NCBI GenBank assembly: GCA_947846985.1
Contig: CANTUZ010000001.1
Coordinates: 171,654,447-171,718,446 of the forward strand
DNA length: 64,000 nucleotides
Origin: Fratercula arctica
Taxonomy: Eukaryota > Chordata > Aves > Charadriiformes > Alcidae
Direction of reading: 5' to 3'
Of the stretch, positions 12,221-25,500 are shown one piece after another. Numbering within the stretch: the stretch's first letter is position 1; every line of letters begins with the position of its first letter. The position numbers were made by a program, and so were the translations under genes. The notes under the pieces are model-generated. The model searched no databases. It was not told the origin of the DNA and saw only the letters and a program-made list of their open reading frames with translations.

Positions 12221-15200
12221 AAGGCAGCCTCTAAGCTACGGGGCTGCTCACAGGAGGGGGGCAGTAATGGTCCTCTTTCAGGAAGTAGTTAGACAGTGTC
12301 TAGTAGTTAGTCTCTTCCCACCAAGGCTTCACAGAGACGTGGGTGTTGCAGATGTGCTGCAGGGAGGAAGAAATTGCTTGTACCTACTTGGGCTGAGGGT
12401 GGTTCAAGCCCAAACATACCACGGGGCCCACTGAGGTGGACGAACTCTTCCAGGGTGGTACAGCGAGCTATTGCACCAGCCAGTGCAACTTTCCGCTTGG
12501 AAATAAAGTAACGTTTTCAACAAATATCTATAATTTCTCTAGTCTGTGATGCTGGGACCTGCTATCAGACAAAAATAAAGGTTTCTTGAAAATCTACTAT
12601 CATGCTAAAAGCCTGCTGGTGCTAGCAGAGTCCCAACATGGTTCTGTGACATTAGTTGAGTAGGATATTTTGCCTAGCAGCTGAGCAAGGAGAAACATCA
12701 CTGACTATGATGCGTACGATCTGTACATGACTGGTCTTGCACGATACTCTGAAAAGAACTGCCCACACTTGTCACAGACTTCGTGGACACCGATAGCATC
12801 AACTGTGTTTAAACATGTGTTCAGCCGCCTCCAACTCTGCACGTTGAGACAATCTGTTTTCGAGGGCTGCGAAATCTTGCATGCATGTCTGTGACTCTGT
12901 GATCATGAGATGGTATCATTTGTTAGTTTCCTGGCCAAAGTGTGGTATAGAACTACAATGACTAACCCTGGTTTAGTAGGAGGAGTTCTCTTCTGCTCTT
13001 CCTCTTTAGATTCAGGAATTCATGCAGCGAACCAGGTAGTTGTGCTTTTTTCTCCTTACCTTCTGATCATCTGCCCTAACTCTTTTCTTTGGTCAGAAGT
13101 GTTTTACTGGAATACAAAGGTTTCAAACTTCTTGCGTGAGGCTAAGGAAATAGCAGTGACTAAAACAACGAGATTTGCAAGTATGATAAGTGCCTGTAGT
13201 GGTAGTAAAAGCTTCACTTAGATGCACTTTAAAAGTATGTGTAATGAAATGCTCTTTTGTTTAATCATGTTTAAGGTGTTGCTTCTTACCATCAATTTAT
13301 AGTGCTATAGACCAATTTATATGGTCTGAGTAGACCATAAAAATTTGATGTTTCTGAAATGAGTGGATTCAGACTTTGTTGTAACCATGATGAGTTGTAT
13401 GACAACACAAAGAGGAGAACCTTGCTCCTTTTCCCCAGAAAAGGATATTTTTTGCCCTTCCATTTGTATAGAGTAACTTTAAAGGCTTGCTCAGCATTTT
13501 GAGGGATAGCACCTGTGATGTCAGGTTGCCAGAAATGGTCCTGGCAACTTGCAACTCCTAGTCCCAGCAAAAGGCATAGCTATGGAAGATGGGATGTGTC
13601 TAGAAACATGAAATAATTGATAAGTGCTGTGAATTAAATTATACTAAAGACAATTTACTTAATCTGGGACTGGCCTGCTAGTGCACAGCCCAGTAATTGA
13701 ATTCTCCACTGTTAAAAAAGATAGATTAAAAGATACTTATATAAAAGAAAAAAAAATGAAAGTTTAATTCAGACTTTGTGTGCCAAATATCCAAATCCAT
13801 ATCATTAGTTAGAAGCACTCAGAGTGGCTGAGCATCTTTCACCACTGCTTAAATCCATGGGAGCTGAGGCAACTCAGTATCTCTAGAAATCAGAGCGCTC
13901 ATTTTCCTGACTGTATATGAAATTAGATGCTAACCTGTAAGTAACCAGGTAGCACATACTGACCTTATTGTAATACAACAATAATGTATCTTGGAGAAGT
14001 TATGGGATCATGAAACATCATGAAATGAGTGAATCTAAAAAAAAAAAAAAAGGAGTGAATTCTTATTTTTAACCATTCCCATCTAATAAGATGACTTAAG
14101 CTTTTCATGATGGTGGTAAAATGATGAACTCTTTAAAACACCACAGTAAAGAAACAACCAATAAAGATTAGCTTTACACACAAGAAATTCATACTCAAGG
14201 AGCAGAGGTCTAGGTTAAAATGAAGTTCTTTAAGAACATCTTGATGGCTAGTATTTTTTAAAAGAATGAAACAAAATAAAGCTATTGCCATGTCCAAGGA
14301 CACATTGGGAAGTATGGCTGAAATACAGCAGAAATAGTAAGCTTATTTAAGAGTGGAGGTTGTTAAAATATCTGTAAGACAGGGCAGATGCCTCATGTGG
14401 AGCCCGGTACCCATCCCATGGTTCCCCTTGTATTTACATTAGCTTTTGCCATTCTTTAAAATGCAAACAAATTCTGATTTCATTAAACCTAAATGAAATC
14501 AGTGAAAGCAAAATTTAATCCATAATTTACAAGGCTTTGGGTATCATGTGTTCCACGAAAGTCCTTCCCTGGAGACCGTGACAGTGCTGTAGGCCAAAGC
14601 AATGTTCTGTGCGTGCGTGTTCAGTGGTTATTAAATGTGCATGCATTTAATAATGTGTTTATGGTGGAGTCAAGTTCTGTGGAAAAAACCATTAAATGGA
14701 TGAAATTAAGCTAACTGGAACTTCATGTTATAAATATAGCCAAACTTCCTGATCTGCTCCAGACAGAGAAGTCTCCAGCACTGCTGGTACTGCTGCTTCC
14801 CTCGAGCCTCCCTTGCAGCACGGAGCTGGTCAACGCCAGCGCACCTCCCTGATGTGCTACTGAGCTCGAGCTGCAAATAAGGAAAAAAAGGCAAATAGCA
14901 GACAAAAATATCAAAGTATACAGGTCTACTAGCAGCCGTGCTTAAAAGCATTCTGTTACCTGTGCGGTAACCTATTTCTCTTTCTAGTTTTAGGCTTCAT
15001 ATAGCAGCTGTCATTACAGTAATGAAGTGATTAGATCTGCTCTGTTGCCTAATTACAGGACTAGAAATGGCATGCATTCCTGCAATCTAGTTAAGTACTC
15101 CATATCTGAATCCTCTGATTTCAAGGATAGTCTTTGGGAAATTATCTTTAGAGCACATAATTTTTTTTTTTTTTTAAAGTGCACTTGATTGAAGTGAGGA

Positions 15201-18046
15201 GTCTATCATATCGTAGAATTATTGATTATGGTAAGTACTTTGAACTTTCACAGTGTTTTTCATGCCAGAATCTCCTAGTATTTTGCTACAAGGGGCAAGT
15301 ATTATTAGTCCCACTGCAGATTGAAAACTTGGAGGAAAAATAAGAGAATACATCATTTATTTAGGATTCCCACCAAACGGTGGAGCAAGACTAGGTAGTT
15401 CAAGACTAGCTACCTACTAGCTACTAAAGCTATCCTTTGCTTTAATGTCCTTGAGGGGATCCTACAAGCAAAAAACGTTTTGTTGCATTTCTTTAGGATG
15501 GAAGAGTCTTCCGTGCAGGTCCTGGTGCTATAGATTTTGGGTACAAAATGAGACTGCTCGCAGCCTCCAGTCGGACACAGCACCTGCAAGTTTTCTTTCC
15601 CAGAGTAGTTCCCTTCTCTTTGTACAGCAACCAGGAAGTTCTCTGTGGCCATATTAATGATAGGAGCACAGTATTACAAGAGAAAAGATGTTTTAAAAGA
15701 TTACCTTAATTATCAGTATATGCCTCTACAGAGGTAGGTCTACCTTCATGCCAGCTCCTGACGTCTTTGGAAATGGAAAGCCGAACCTCGTCCCTACAAG
15801 GTTTTATTGTCAGTTTTATTGTCTTCCAGCAACTGTATATTTGCCCACCTAAAATGCGTTGCAGGAGTTGTGGACTTATATCCTTCTCCTTTCTGGGCTT
15901 ACATCCCTATAGTATCCTATCTGGGACGCTTGGTGTGACCAGAAGTTGAGCATCCAAGTGAACACCACCTGCCTTGTCCTACAGCCTCTTCTGGTACACG
16001 GGGGTTAGCGGAAGATGCTGTTCACTTAGCAACGCATACAACTAATTGTGTACATTCCTACAGCAAACAAGATAATGATTATCAGTGGAACATGCACAAC
16101 TCAAACATCAGTAGAAGCTCTTCACACCGGAAAAGGAATTCAGTAGTTTTGATTCCCACTGCTTTATCTCATCTACAAGTCCCTCCTGTTTTACCATCTG
16201 TTTCACATTGCTTAGTCAGAAGATGAAGAAATCAGGTAACGTTTTAACAAAGCTCTGTCAGGGGAAAAGTACAATAAAATTTCTAAGACCCATGCAAAAG
16301 TCTGAAGGTTGATTTGAAGGAAATAATCCTGAGGTAAGGGACAGTAGAAAAAATTCTCACAAGATCAGAGTGCAACACGTGCTTTGCCAGCAGACATGGT
16401 GCATAAAGCTCTGGGTAACCAGAAAGCAGAAGATATATTACAATATGTAGTATATATAAATACATACATACTACTATTTTGTAGATAAAATTTACAAATA
16501 TATGTAGAGTGTACATTACATGTTAGCAGATGTCTACTGTATCTCTATAATAAATAAATTTGAAAAAAGATGCAAATGGGTTTAGAATGTGTATTTGATG
16601 CATGAACTAGACTGTAGTTTTTTCAGAGTGTTCTCAGTTCAAAATGGCCATTAGAAAATGCTGTCTTCCTAAAGCCTTGCCTTGGCAGCAAATCATAGCC
16701 TGATCCTGCAAATTTTGTGCACTCAAGTACCGAAGTCGCATTGGAAATATTGTTATGGACTGGCGTATGCAAAGCTGCCTGGCCCAGTATGTTTTTACTA
16801 TTACCCTGATGCAGTTGTAAAAGGAAGGAGGAAGTGCATTTTGTAAATGTGTTCTGAAATATTAATGTTCATTGCAAATTCTACCTGATTCAGGTTGCAG
16901 ACGCTTTTCTAAAAGATTGTCATCTAAAAATGCCATTTTCAGAAGAGTCACGAGGCCGGTTTTGCAGAGTCCATCACCCCACTTCGCTCCCCGTGTGCAG
17001 GGGACTGCGGGAAGTCATGCCTTCAGCACTCTCAGGCATTGTTAGGGCTGACTGGAAGCTCCTTGAAGTCAATGACGATGGGCAGGTAAATAAAATATAG
17101 CCTGAACTGAAATACTTTCTCAAATTTGGTCTATAATGGGATGACCAGGAAGTAAAGATGTAAATAATTGCTCAGAAGTTACAAGGGTCCAGGGGGAAGG
17201 AGCAGCCCGGGGAGGAGCATGCCTCCATCATTGACTGCAGTTGCACAGACGTCTCTTTTGCTTTGAGCCAGGCTGGGGTCCAGGTTAAGAAGAACACCCC
17301 TCAAGCCTTGAGCTCAGATCAGTTCCCAGAAGGGCCAGTGCAGAGACAGAAACAGGCAGGTGGTGCACAGGCTGTTTTGCTGCCCCAAAGCCTGCGCTGG
17401 CATTTTTAACCCACGTGAGTTGTCCACAAGAACTTGTCTGGGACCCGACTTCCCACCGCTGGACAAGGGACTTTTTCTCCCACCCCTTCTTGTCCCCTTC
17501 CCAGACTGGGTGCTTGAGAGTCCCCACTGTGCTGTTGTTCGCCCTGTACCAGAACAGGTCCCTTTCTGGGACCCAGGCATCCTCAGTGGAGACACACCAG
17601 CACTGGAGGAGTCCGGGGTAGGACTGGGGTGGTGGGACCAGAGCAGGGTCACAGAGTTGCCAGACTCCCTGCGGGCTGCCTGAAAATACAGGGGAAGGAG
17701 CAGGTGATGCAAACCTCCGGTACGACTGAGAAAGGACACTTTATGTGACAGCCTGGAGGGAGCACGGGAGCTTGCCCTGCACCTGCGGTGGGAAGTGCAG
17801 CTCTATAAGAGCTACGCGGCTCTCTGGATTGTAAACCCACGTTTATTCCTGCTTCCTGCGTAAAAGCAACAGTTCTGCATTTTTTTCTTGCGTTCTGCAC
17901 TCTTTGGGGTTTTTTGCACTAAAGTTTATGGTTTAGTGGAAAGGTGAGGGGTGTGAAAAACCCAGGTGTCAAGTGGCAGATCCACCGTCAGCAACAGCTA
18001 GACAGGGCTGACTGCCCTCCTCCCTTCTTGGCTGAGACAGGACAAA
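12221..18046. other. Non-coding stretch between CR1 copies
   Basis: No recognisable exon. It includes an imperfect hairpin centred near 13329 (arms about 13314-13327 and 13332-13345, one mismatch), a poly-A run at 14038-14051 and AT-rich segments near 16430-16510. Frames around 17285-17740 overlap on both strands and match no known protein. Confidence 0.55.
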
Positions 18047-18623
18047 TGGGAAGTGATCGTGTCTCTGTACTCAGCACTGGTGAGGCCTCACCTCGACTAC
18101 TGTGTTCAGTTCTGGGCCCCTCTGTACAAGAGGGACATTGAAGAGCTGGAGCATGTCCAGAGGAGAGCTACCAAGCTGGTGAGGGGTCTGGAGACCAAGT
18201 CATAGGAGGAGAGGCTGAGGGAACTGGGCATGTTTAGCTTGGAGAAGAGGAGGCTGAGGGGAGACCTCATTGCCCTCTACAGCTACCTGAAAGGAGGTTG
18301 TAGAGAGGTGGGTGTTGGCCTCTTCTCCCAGGTGAATAATGACAGGACCAGAGGAAATGGTCTGAAGTTGGGGCAGGGGAGGTTTAGATATTAGATATTA
18401 GGAAGAATTACTTTACTGGAAGAGTGGTCAGGCACTGGAACAGCCTGCCCAGGGAGGTGGTTGAGTCACCATCCCTAGAGGTATTTAAGAAACATCTAGA
18501 TTTGGCACTTCAGGGCACGCTCTAGTGACAGAGATTGTAGAGTTGGGTTTTTTTGTGTGTTTATGGTTGGATTCGATGATCTCAAAGGTCCTTTCCAACC
18601 ATGAAGATTCTATGATTCTATGA
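18047..18623 (+). mobile_element. CR1 LINE, 3' fragment (older copy)
   Basis: A CR1 3' region in plus orientation. It reads through the typical ORF2 C-terminal DNA (tracts for [24 protein letters not shown] sequence around 18230-18290) and ends in a TTCTATGATTCTATGA terminal repeat at about 18608-18623. The ORF2 frame is broken, including a stop near 18202 and an expanded T/GT tract near 18548-18560, so this copy is more decayed than the one at 11.7 kb. The left boundary is approximate. Confidence 0.9.
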
Positions 18624-21600
18624 AATGCAGCCCAACAACTCCCTCCAAACCACCTAATGGTTGGAGCATGACCAGCCTAGGAATTTTTCAGATTTTGATT
18701 GTGGTTTTAAGAAACTTGAATCAGGACCTGAAGTGAAAGAGCGATCAGACTTTGGGGCATGCCCACTGCCGACAGTGAGAAAAACCCAAACAAACACAGC
18801 AGCCTGTGCTATAGGGAACTAGGAAGCTAAAAATATGGTATATCATAACTTGTTTCACTTCATAATTCCGTTTGAAAATGTTCTGCGTTTAACCAGGGGA
18901 GCGACGTGTAGCAAATTTCTGGGAACCTCACCCCACTCACAGTAAATACTCAGCAAGCAGAGAAGACAACGTCCATAGACGACCAAGAAGCTCTCGAAGC
19001 TTACAGCACTGTGCAATTATTACAGTCTGAGCATTTTTTAAGCGGAGCAAATATTTGCTTTCAATTTCACGGCTGGCTGTTGTGACGATGTACGTGGCTT
19101 CCATGGGCACAAGCATTCACTTGCTCCTTGTTTGCCTTTTAGTTTTCAGGCAGGAGGGTTCGGTGCCAGCGTGTAGTATTACATACATGAAGCTATTTGC
19201 TCTTCTCTGACGTTCAGCTAGTCTGAAACGGCTACTGATGCTTTTCATTTTAATTTCTCACGTGGATTAAACAAACATGTGCCACTCACAACAAACACTG
19301 CTGCTCATGACTCATTAAGCTGTGTTTCCTAACCAGGTAATCAATTGCCTGAAAATGCTGTGACAACAGAGTTGATGAGTTGTGTAATGTGAAGAGGATG
19401 GTAATGCAACCGAAGGCTGCCTTCTTCAGGCCTTTCGCACGCAACAGTGCTGCACTGGGGCTTCTAAAAATGGAGGGATTTTTCCTCATCGTTTTAATCT
19501 CATCTTTGGAAAATTTCCAAATTGAAATTAATGTTTTTTCCCCTGCCTTTTTCCTTACCTTTTTTCCCCTTTATTAAGGCTAGGTTATATCATAGATAAC
19601 ATTATATCGCGTTGCACCATGGAAAGGGTGGAGCGCCAATGCCATTAGTTAAGGACAGACAAACCTTTCTCTGTCCTAGCTTCAGGGCATGACACTTCGC
19701 TAATTAAAATACCCCACTGCCAGCTCACCTGCAGAGCTGATCCAGGCCTCACCCTGGTATTCCCGATGGGACACGGGGACAGCAAGCTCACACTGCGCCC
19801 TTCCTCATCTTGGCAACGATACGCAAAACCGAGGTGGTCCATTCGGGGCTGTTTGAGTATGGATATTTATTTGCGTGCTCTCTTAGAGTTTTGGAGTCCA
19901 TGCTGTACATTTGGAGAGTGAAATAAAACTTTAAAATATAACTTGGCAATCTAGTGTTGAAAATCTAGTGGAAAATATTCGCCTACTAACAAAAATGACC
20001 CCTCCTCCTGCATTTATCCAGTCTAAAATTCATACGGAATTCACTCACGTTTCATTTGCAAGCCTATCATTTTCCCTAAGAAATTATTTCTTACCGTGAA
20101 AGTGTTTATTTTCTCCCATGCCAGTGACACGAGGCTGCTAATGTCGTTACACTAATGCTTGAACTGTTCATATTGTTGTCATGCTGCTGCAGTAAAACTT
20201 GCCCTCTGCTTTCCAGTCATTTGGATGATTGTGTGTTAGCACATCAGCGGGATGGCAATGGCCCGGGACACGGTTCCTGCAGACGGAGGGCAATAACAGA
20301 CACTGGCAAACTGAGGTCTGTACGCGGAGTAAAGCAAACTTTTGAGCACACGAGGCCTTCTTCAGGTAGGGTGTTGAAGCAAACTTCAAAGCTCGGCAGA
20401 AGTGGAGAGAAGCTGCTCCAAGCCAAATGAGGTGTGTGTTAAGTTAGGCCACCTGACAGAACAGGTAGCTGGTGCTTGCGCAGCAAAGTGGAGAGGTTTG
20501 ATAAGTTTATCCCCTAAAGTGTGGGGAGGGGTAATGCTTCGCCTGCCTGACATCAGGAACGGAAAGGGGCAGACTGTGATGTGCAATGAAATTTAGCCAA
20601 CTTACGTTTGCTCCTTCTATTTCAGGCCTGCACAAGAGCTTGTGCTCCTGCATGCTTTTTTTTTTTTTAAATTAAACCAGTTCATCTAACCAAAGATATA
20701 ATCTCTATCTACAAATTTTTTCTTGTTTATGTTCTTATGCCTTTTGTGTCTGCAATAAGATAAGTCTTTTGATACAAATATTCATTGAATACAACTTTGA
20801 TATATATGATAGCATATTCTCATTTTTCATTTTACAGTATGTGAAGGAGGTAATACGTTCTTGTGACAAAGTTCACAAAAAAAATATTATATCATGATTC
20901 CTATGGGACACTCCAGATTTTAGACTGGACTTCTCTGAGAAGATGTGTTCCTCTGTTACACTGCAGTCTTTCCGCAGACCTGTTTAAGATGCATGGAAAG
21001 ATTTCATTGTTAGTTCCCTGAAATCCAAATTAAAAATTCTTTAGCTTATTTCTGTTTTCCACGTCAGTTTGGGTATGCATTTGGTTTGGGATATATAGTT
21101 TTGCCTCTTTTCCTTTTTGCTGCTGTGTGAGTTAGGTGTACACCTTTCAGAGAAGCAGGTAGTGCTTTATCTTTAATAGAAACGTGTTATGACATATAAT
21201 GCTCTTATTGACCTATCGTGGTGTTGTCCTCAGATGGGCTTCCCTTGCAGAGCTTTTTTCAGAGCCCAGAGTCAAAGAAATGAGCAGCTGAAGTTCTGTT
21301 AATCCCAAGCTAAACCTAAATCACGCTCATACGTCTAAATATAAAACTAATAGCAAGATGCGATCAGGGTTTGCATATGTCAGCTTCATTTGCAAAATCA
21401 AATTCTGACAGGAAATGGAAAACAAGAAAATCATCCTCAAGAGGATTGTAATAACTCTGAAATTTGAATATTTTTATCTTTTCTTGTTTGATCCTCTTTA
21501 AGGATTAATACAGTGCGTCAGGACGGTGCCTCCTACACAGGAAACTTATCAGACAGAAAATAATGTTAAAAGATCTGATACCACAGCAGAGTGAAAAAAT

Positions 21601-22094
21601 GTTTGTAACAAGAGGAGAATGAAAAGTGAATTTAATGGAAATAGTTGCTTTTTCATAACTCGAATACTTAACAACACCAGGCAGGAATTTTTCTGATTTT
21701 CTCTGAGGTCTGGGATTGGCTTCTAATTAGTCAGCGGGAAGGAAACACAGCAATATTGTTCCATGTGCTGTCATATGACCTTGCCTGCTGGACAATGGTG
21801 GCTTTGCCAGCCCATGCGAGGGCCCTGGTGCACGCAGCATGGACGCTGCCCTCCCTCTCATGTGGACGTTTTGCGTGTAGGGGCCTGCACAGCGTGGTGG
21901 CGGCTGCTGGGTGACACTGGTGTTTCAACAAGATATGCACACAGCAGCCACCCTGAGGTGGTTCTCTTCATCTTCCCAATTCCCCTGCTGAGAAGCCTTC
22001 TTCCAAAAGTGGCCACATCTTCCCTGAAATACCTTCAGGTCCATTATCTGAGAAGTTCCTCAAAACGTTTACCATGAAAGGGCACGAAATTAAT
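18624..22094. other. Non-coding stretch
   Basis: No recognisable coding exon, RNA gene or interspersed repeat. It contains a T-run at 20657-20668 and AT-rich DNA. Confidence 0.5.
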
Positions 22095-22570
22095 GGAATC
22101 GTAGAATCATAGAATGATGAGAATTGGAATGGACCTTAAAGATCATCTAGTTCCAACTCCCTGCCATTGGCAGGGACACCTCCCACTAGACCAGGTTGCT
22201 CAAAGCCTCATCCAGCCTGGCCTTGGACACTTCCAGGGATGGGGCATCCACAACCTCTCCGGGCAACCTCTTCCAGTGCCTCACCACCCTCACAGTAAAG
22301 AATTTCTTCCTAATATCTAATTTAAACCTACCCTCTTTCAGTTTATACCATTACCCCTCATCCTATCACTACGCTCCCTCATAAAGAATCCCTCCCCATC
22401 TTTCCTGTAGTCCCCCTTTAGGTACTGGAAGGCCGCTATAAGGTCTCCCCAGAGCCTTCTCTTCTCCAGGCTGAACAACCCCAACTCTCTCAGCCTGTCC
22501 TTATAGGAGAGGTGCTCCAGCCCTGTGATCATCTTCGTGGCCCTCCTCTGGACTTGCTCCAACAGGGAAT
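22095..22570 (-). mobile_element. CR1 LINE, 3' fragment, minus orientation
   Basis: The left edge has the reversed CR1 terminal repeat (GAATCGTAGAATCATAGAATG). On the minus strand the sequence continues through the 3'UTR into the ORF2 C-terminus. A frame at 22338-22586 carries the blocks EQVQRRATKMITGLEHLSYK and [20 protein letters not shown], and is closed by a stop before the natural C-terminal end. It is a 5'-truncated, inactive copy. Confidence 0.92.
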
Positions 22571-25500
22571 ATTTGCAAGAGCCCATAAAACCAAAAAGAC
22601 GATTTGTTCAAAGACCAAATAGCTGGTAAATGTATCCCAGAAGCGCAACTTGGTTTTCCTCTGTTGGACTGCCTGGCTGTGCTGACGCCGTAGCTACTCT
22701 TCCGGGTGCCATGCCCTATGCTGTGAAACATACACAGGCTTTTTGGCTTTGAATTGCAAAAATATCACGAGAAGAGTTTTGGTAACGATCCAGGCACGGT
22801 TTGTAATAGGATTAGGTATCAGCAGCAGGCCCGGGAACTGGGGTAACTCTTCTCATACCGCAGGGCTTTTCCCTGTCACCTTTCTCAGCATGTACCTGAG
22901 TTACTTGCTTGTTTCAGTGCAGAGTTTGAGCTCCATGTTCTTTTTTCCATTTCCAAATTAATTCTGTATAGGAGGACTTGAGTACAAAAATAACTTATTT
23001 TAGGCTCGAGTCCAAAACTACTTTAAAATAAGCATTAAAGTTAGTGGGACCATTCAAGCTGCTTAAAGCACATACTTAATTTGGGTTCCCAGAGCCCCAA
23101 GCACAGTACAATGAATGCAAACTTTGCTTTTAAGTTGTGGTCCTCTTTCAAGTGCCGCTGGTCCTCTCTGGCAGCGTCATCACACTTGGAGTACAAATAC
23201 TTATGTTCCAGCAAAAAAACCCAACCCTGGGACTGTAATAACGACGCTGTCAGGTTTGAAGATGGTTTTAACAAGTTTCAACCGCTCTTTGCATAGAAAA
23301 GTTGATTAGAAGCTGAGTGAGCACCTTCACTGGATTTTGGAGGAGATTTGCAGATCTGTTTCTCTTATTGCCTCAATTAACCCTTGTTAACTTTCTGGTA
23401 GGTTTAAAAAAAGTGAGCTCCGATAAATATGTGACAGCTAGTACCAACATTACATGAGATTGCCACTGTTAAGACTGAAATCTCTTCAGAGCAAAGAATT
23501 TATCCATTTTTGTGCCTTCGAGAAAAGCAAACAGCTTGACAACAGTAACATAACCCAAATTAATTATCCAAAATCTAAAAAACTTTCAATTTATGTGTTG
23601 CTACGCTCTTCGAAATAATTCACCGCTGTCATCTGCCTTTGGTGCAGCCAGCTATAAAGAAAAATGAAAACGCCCTCACATTCCATTAAATTACTTCTTC
23701 ATCTTGTTATTCTTTTCAATAGGCAAAGTTATCCTTCCTCGAAACACAGGCATAGTTCAGGCCATCTATTTTGTTCCACAAAGGCTGTTTTTAAATCCCT
23801 GAGAACAAAGATATTTCCTATGAGTCAAGGCAAATTCCTCCCTTCAAATGTGAATATCGCCATCAATCTCTTGGCCAGAAGAAAATACTTACCCCCTTTT
23901 CCTTCCTATCTGGTTCCTGGAAAATTGCATCAAACCTACTGTTTTCTGTTGATTTATTTTCAGGAAATGAACTTACTGAGTCAAGGTCAGAAGCTTGTTT
24001 GTGACTTTGCAATTTTTACATGATCCTTGTGTTTCAGAATATTTTAATTGACTGCAAGAAGAAAAGCGTACAGTATCACTGGTATGTTTTGGTATAGAGT
24101 GACAAACCTGGGGTCCCTCAAGGCTATGGACCAGGCTGCCCATTTCCCCAGGGAACGAGCAAGCTTTACATCTCATATTTGTAGCACCAAAACTCATCAC
24201 TGCAAAAGCTTTCCGTAACAATAGAGAATGTTTTTCTGGAGAGGGGCACGCACATGGCTGTGTATTTGATCTGTGGCTGTTTAGAAGAAGGAGGAATGAT
24301 CTGCCTGCACTTTGCCGGTACGGGCTGTTGCGGGGCTGCACTGGCCGTTGCATGGGCCACGGCTGCACCAGCCATTGCTGCCCACCACTTCCTGGCTGCC
24401 CTGGGACACTCTGCTGTGCCGGGAGCCAGCACTCCTTTGTTTTCCGGGAAGAATTTGCTCATTGTCAGCTTGAAAACCAGGACGGGGAAAGGTTTATGTA
24501 TCTTTGGCTAAGAGTCAGAAACAAGTGAAGTCTGAAAAAACTTACTCATCCCTCTTTTGGGTTATTTCTAATGGTTATCTGCTCCAAAAATCCATGTTCA
24601 GATGGTGATCTGGACCTCCACGCGACCCAGACTCCTTGATTTCACTGAGCGCGTAAGTGCTAGCAATTGCTCACAGTCAGCAGGAAAGGGTTCTGGCTCA
24701 TAGTGATTTATTTTATTATGTTAATGTGCCAGTGGGATAGAAGATAGCCTTGTGGGCACTAAGTAACAAGAGTTAAGTAATGACTCAGGTTTCCCTTGGA
24801 GACTGCCAACACGTATGGTTTTCTCCAACCTTTTTTCACATGATTTCAAAATAATTTCAAATGATTATGAATATTTATTAATTGAGCTGCTTTACGGGCT
24901 GGGCTGGCTGGTGTTCAGTTCTTCACACATTCTATTGTATGTACCTCATCCAGGATTATTGCCACAAAGTCTTTTCTCCCTTCTTGTTCAGGGAAAGCAA
25001 GGAGGCAAACAAATAACCATGAAATCACTTTGGGATTTCAGATGTTTTGCACAGACGTTCTTCTCATCTCCCTTCTCATTTAACAGTGGGTATACTTTCT
25101 CTCTTCTTCACAATCATGAAATTATTCTCTTTTCTGTTCCTCTCTAGGGCTCTTTTTCCTGCTGTGTTTCTTCTGGTTTGCTTTCCTCCCCTGTGGCTTG
25201 CGGCTTCAGCAGGCCCCATTGCCAACTCCAAAAATGCAGCCATTCCCTACATCTCCACTCATGCTTGCTGGAGCCCTCAGTGACACTGACCTGCTTGGGA
25301 CCCCACTGGGGAGGGTGAGAAGAAGACCCGATGAAGATCACAATGGGCACTTGGGCACTTGGCCGATGGTGGTGCCTCCTTGCCCTGTGCAGGGTAACCA
25401 GCTGCTGGCAACTCTCCCTCCCACCCTTCTGGCACCTGGGGGAGGCTTGGGGGGAGCTGCCTGAGGCAGGGACCTTTGGCCATGCCTTTGGCTAACCATC

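Noticed and set aside
23924..23932. Third copy of ATTGCATCA
   Set aside because: No promoter, CpG island or gene nearby. It shows that a single occurrence of this 9-mer carries little weight on its own.
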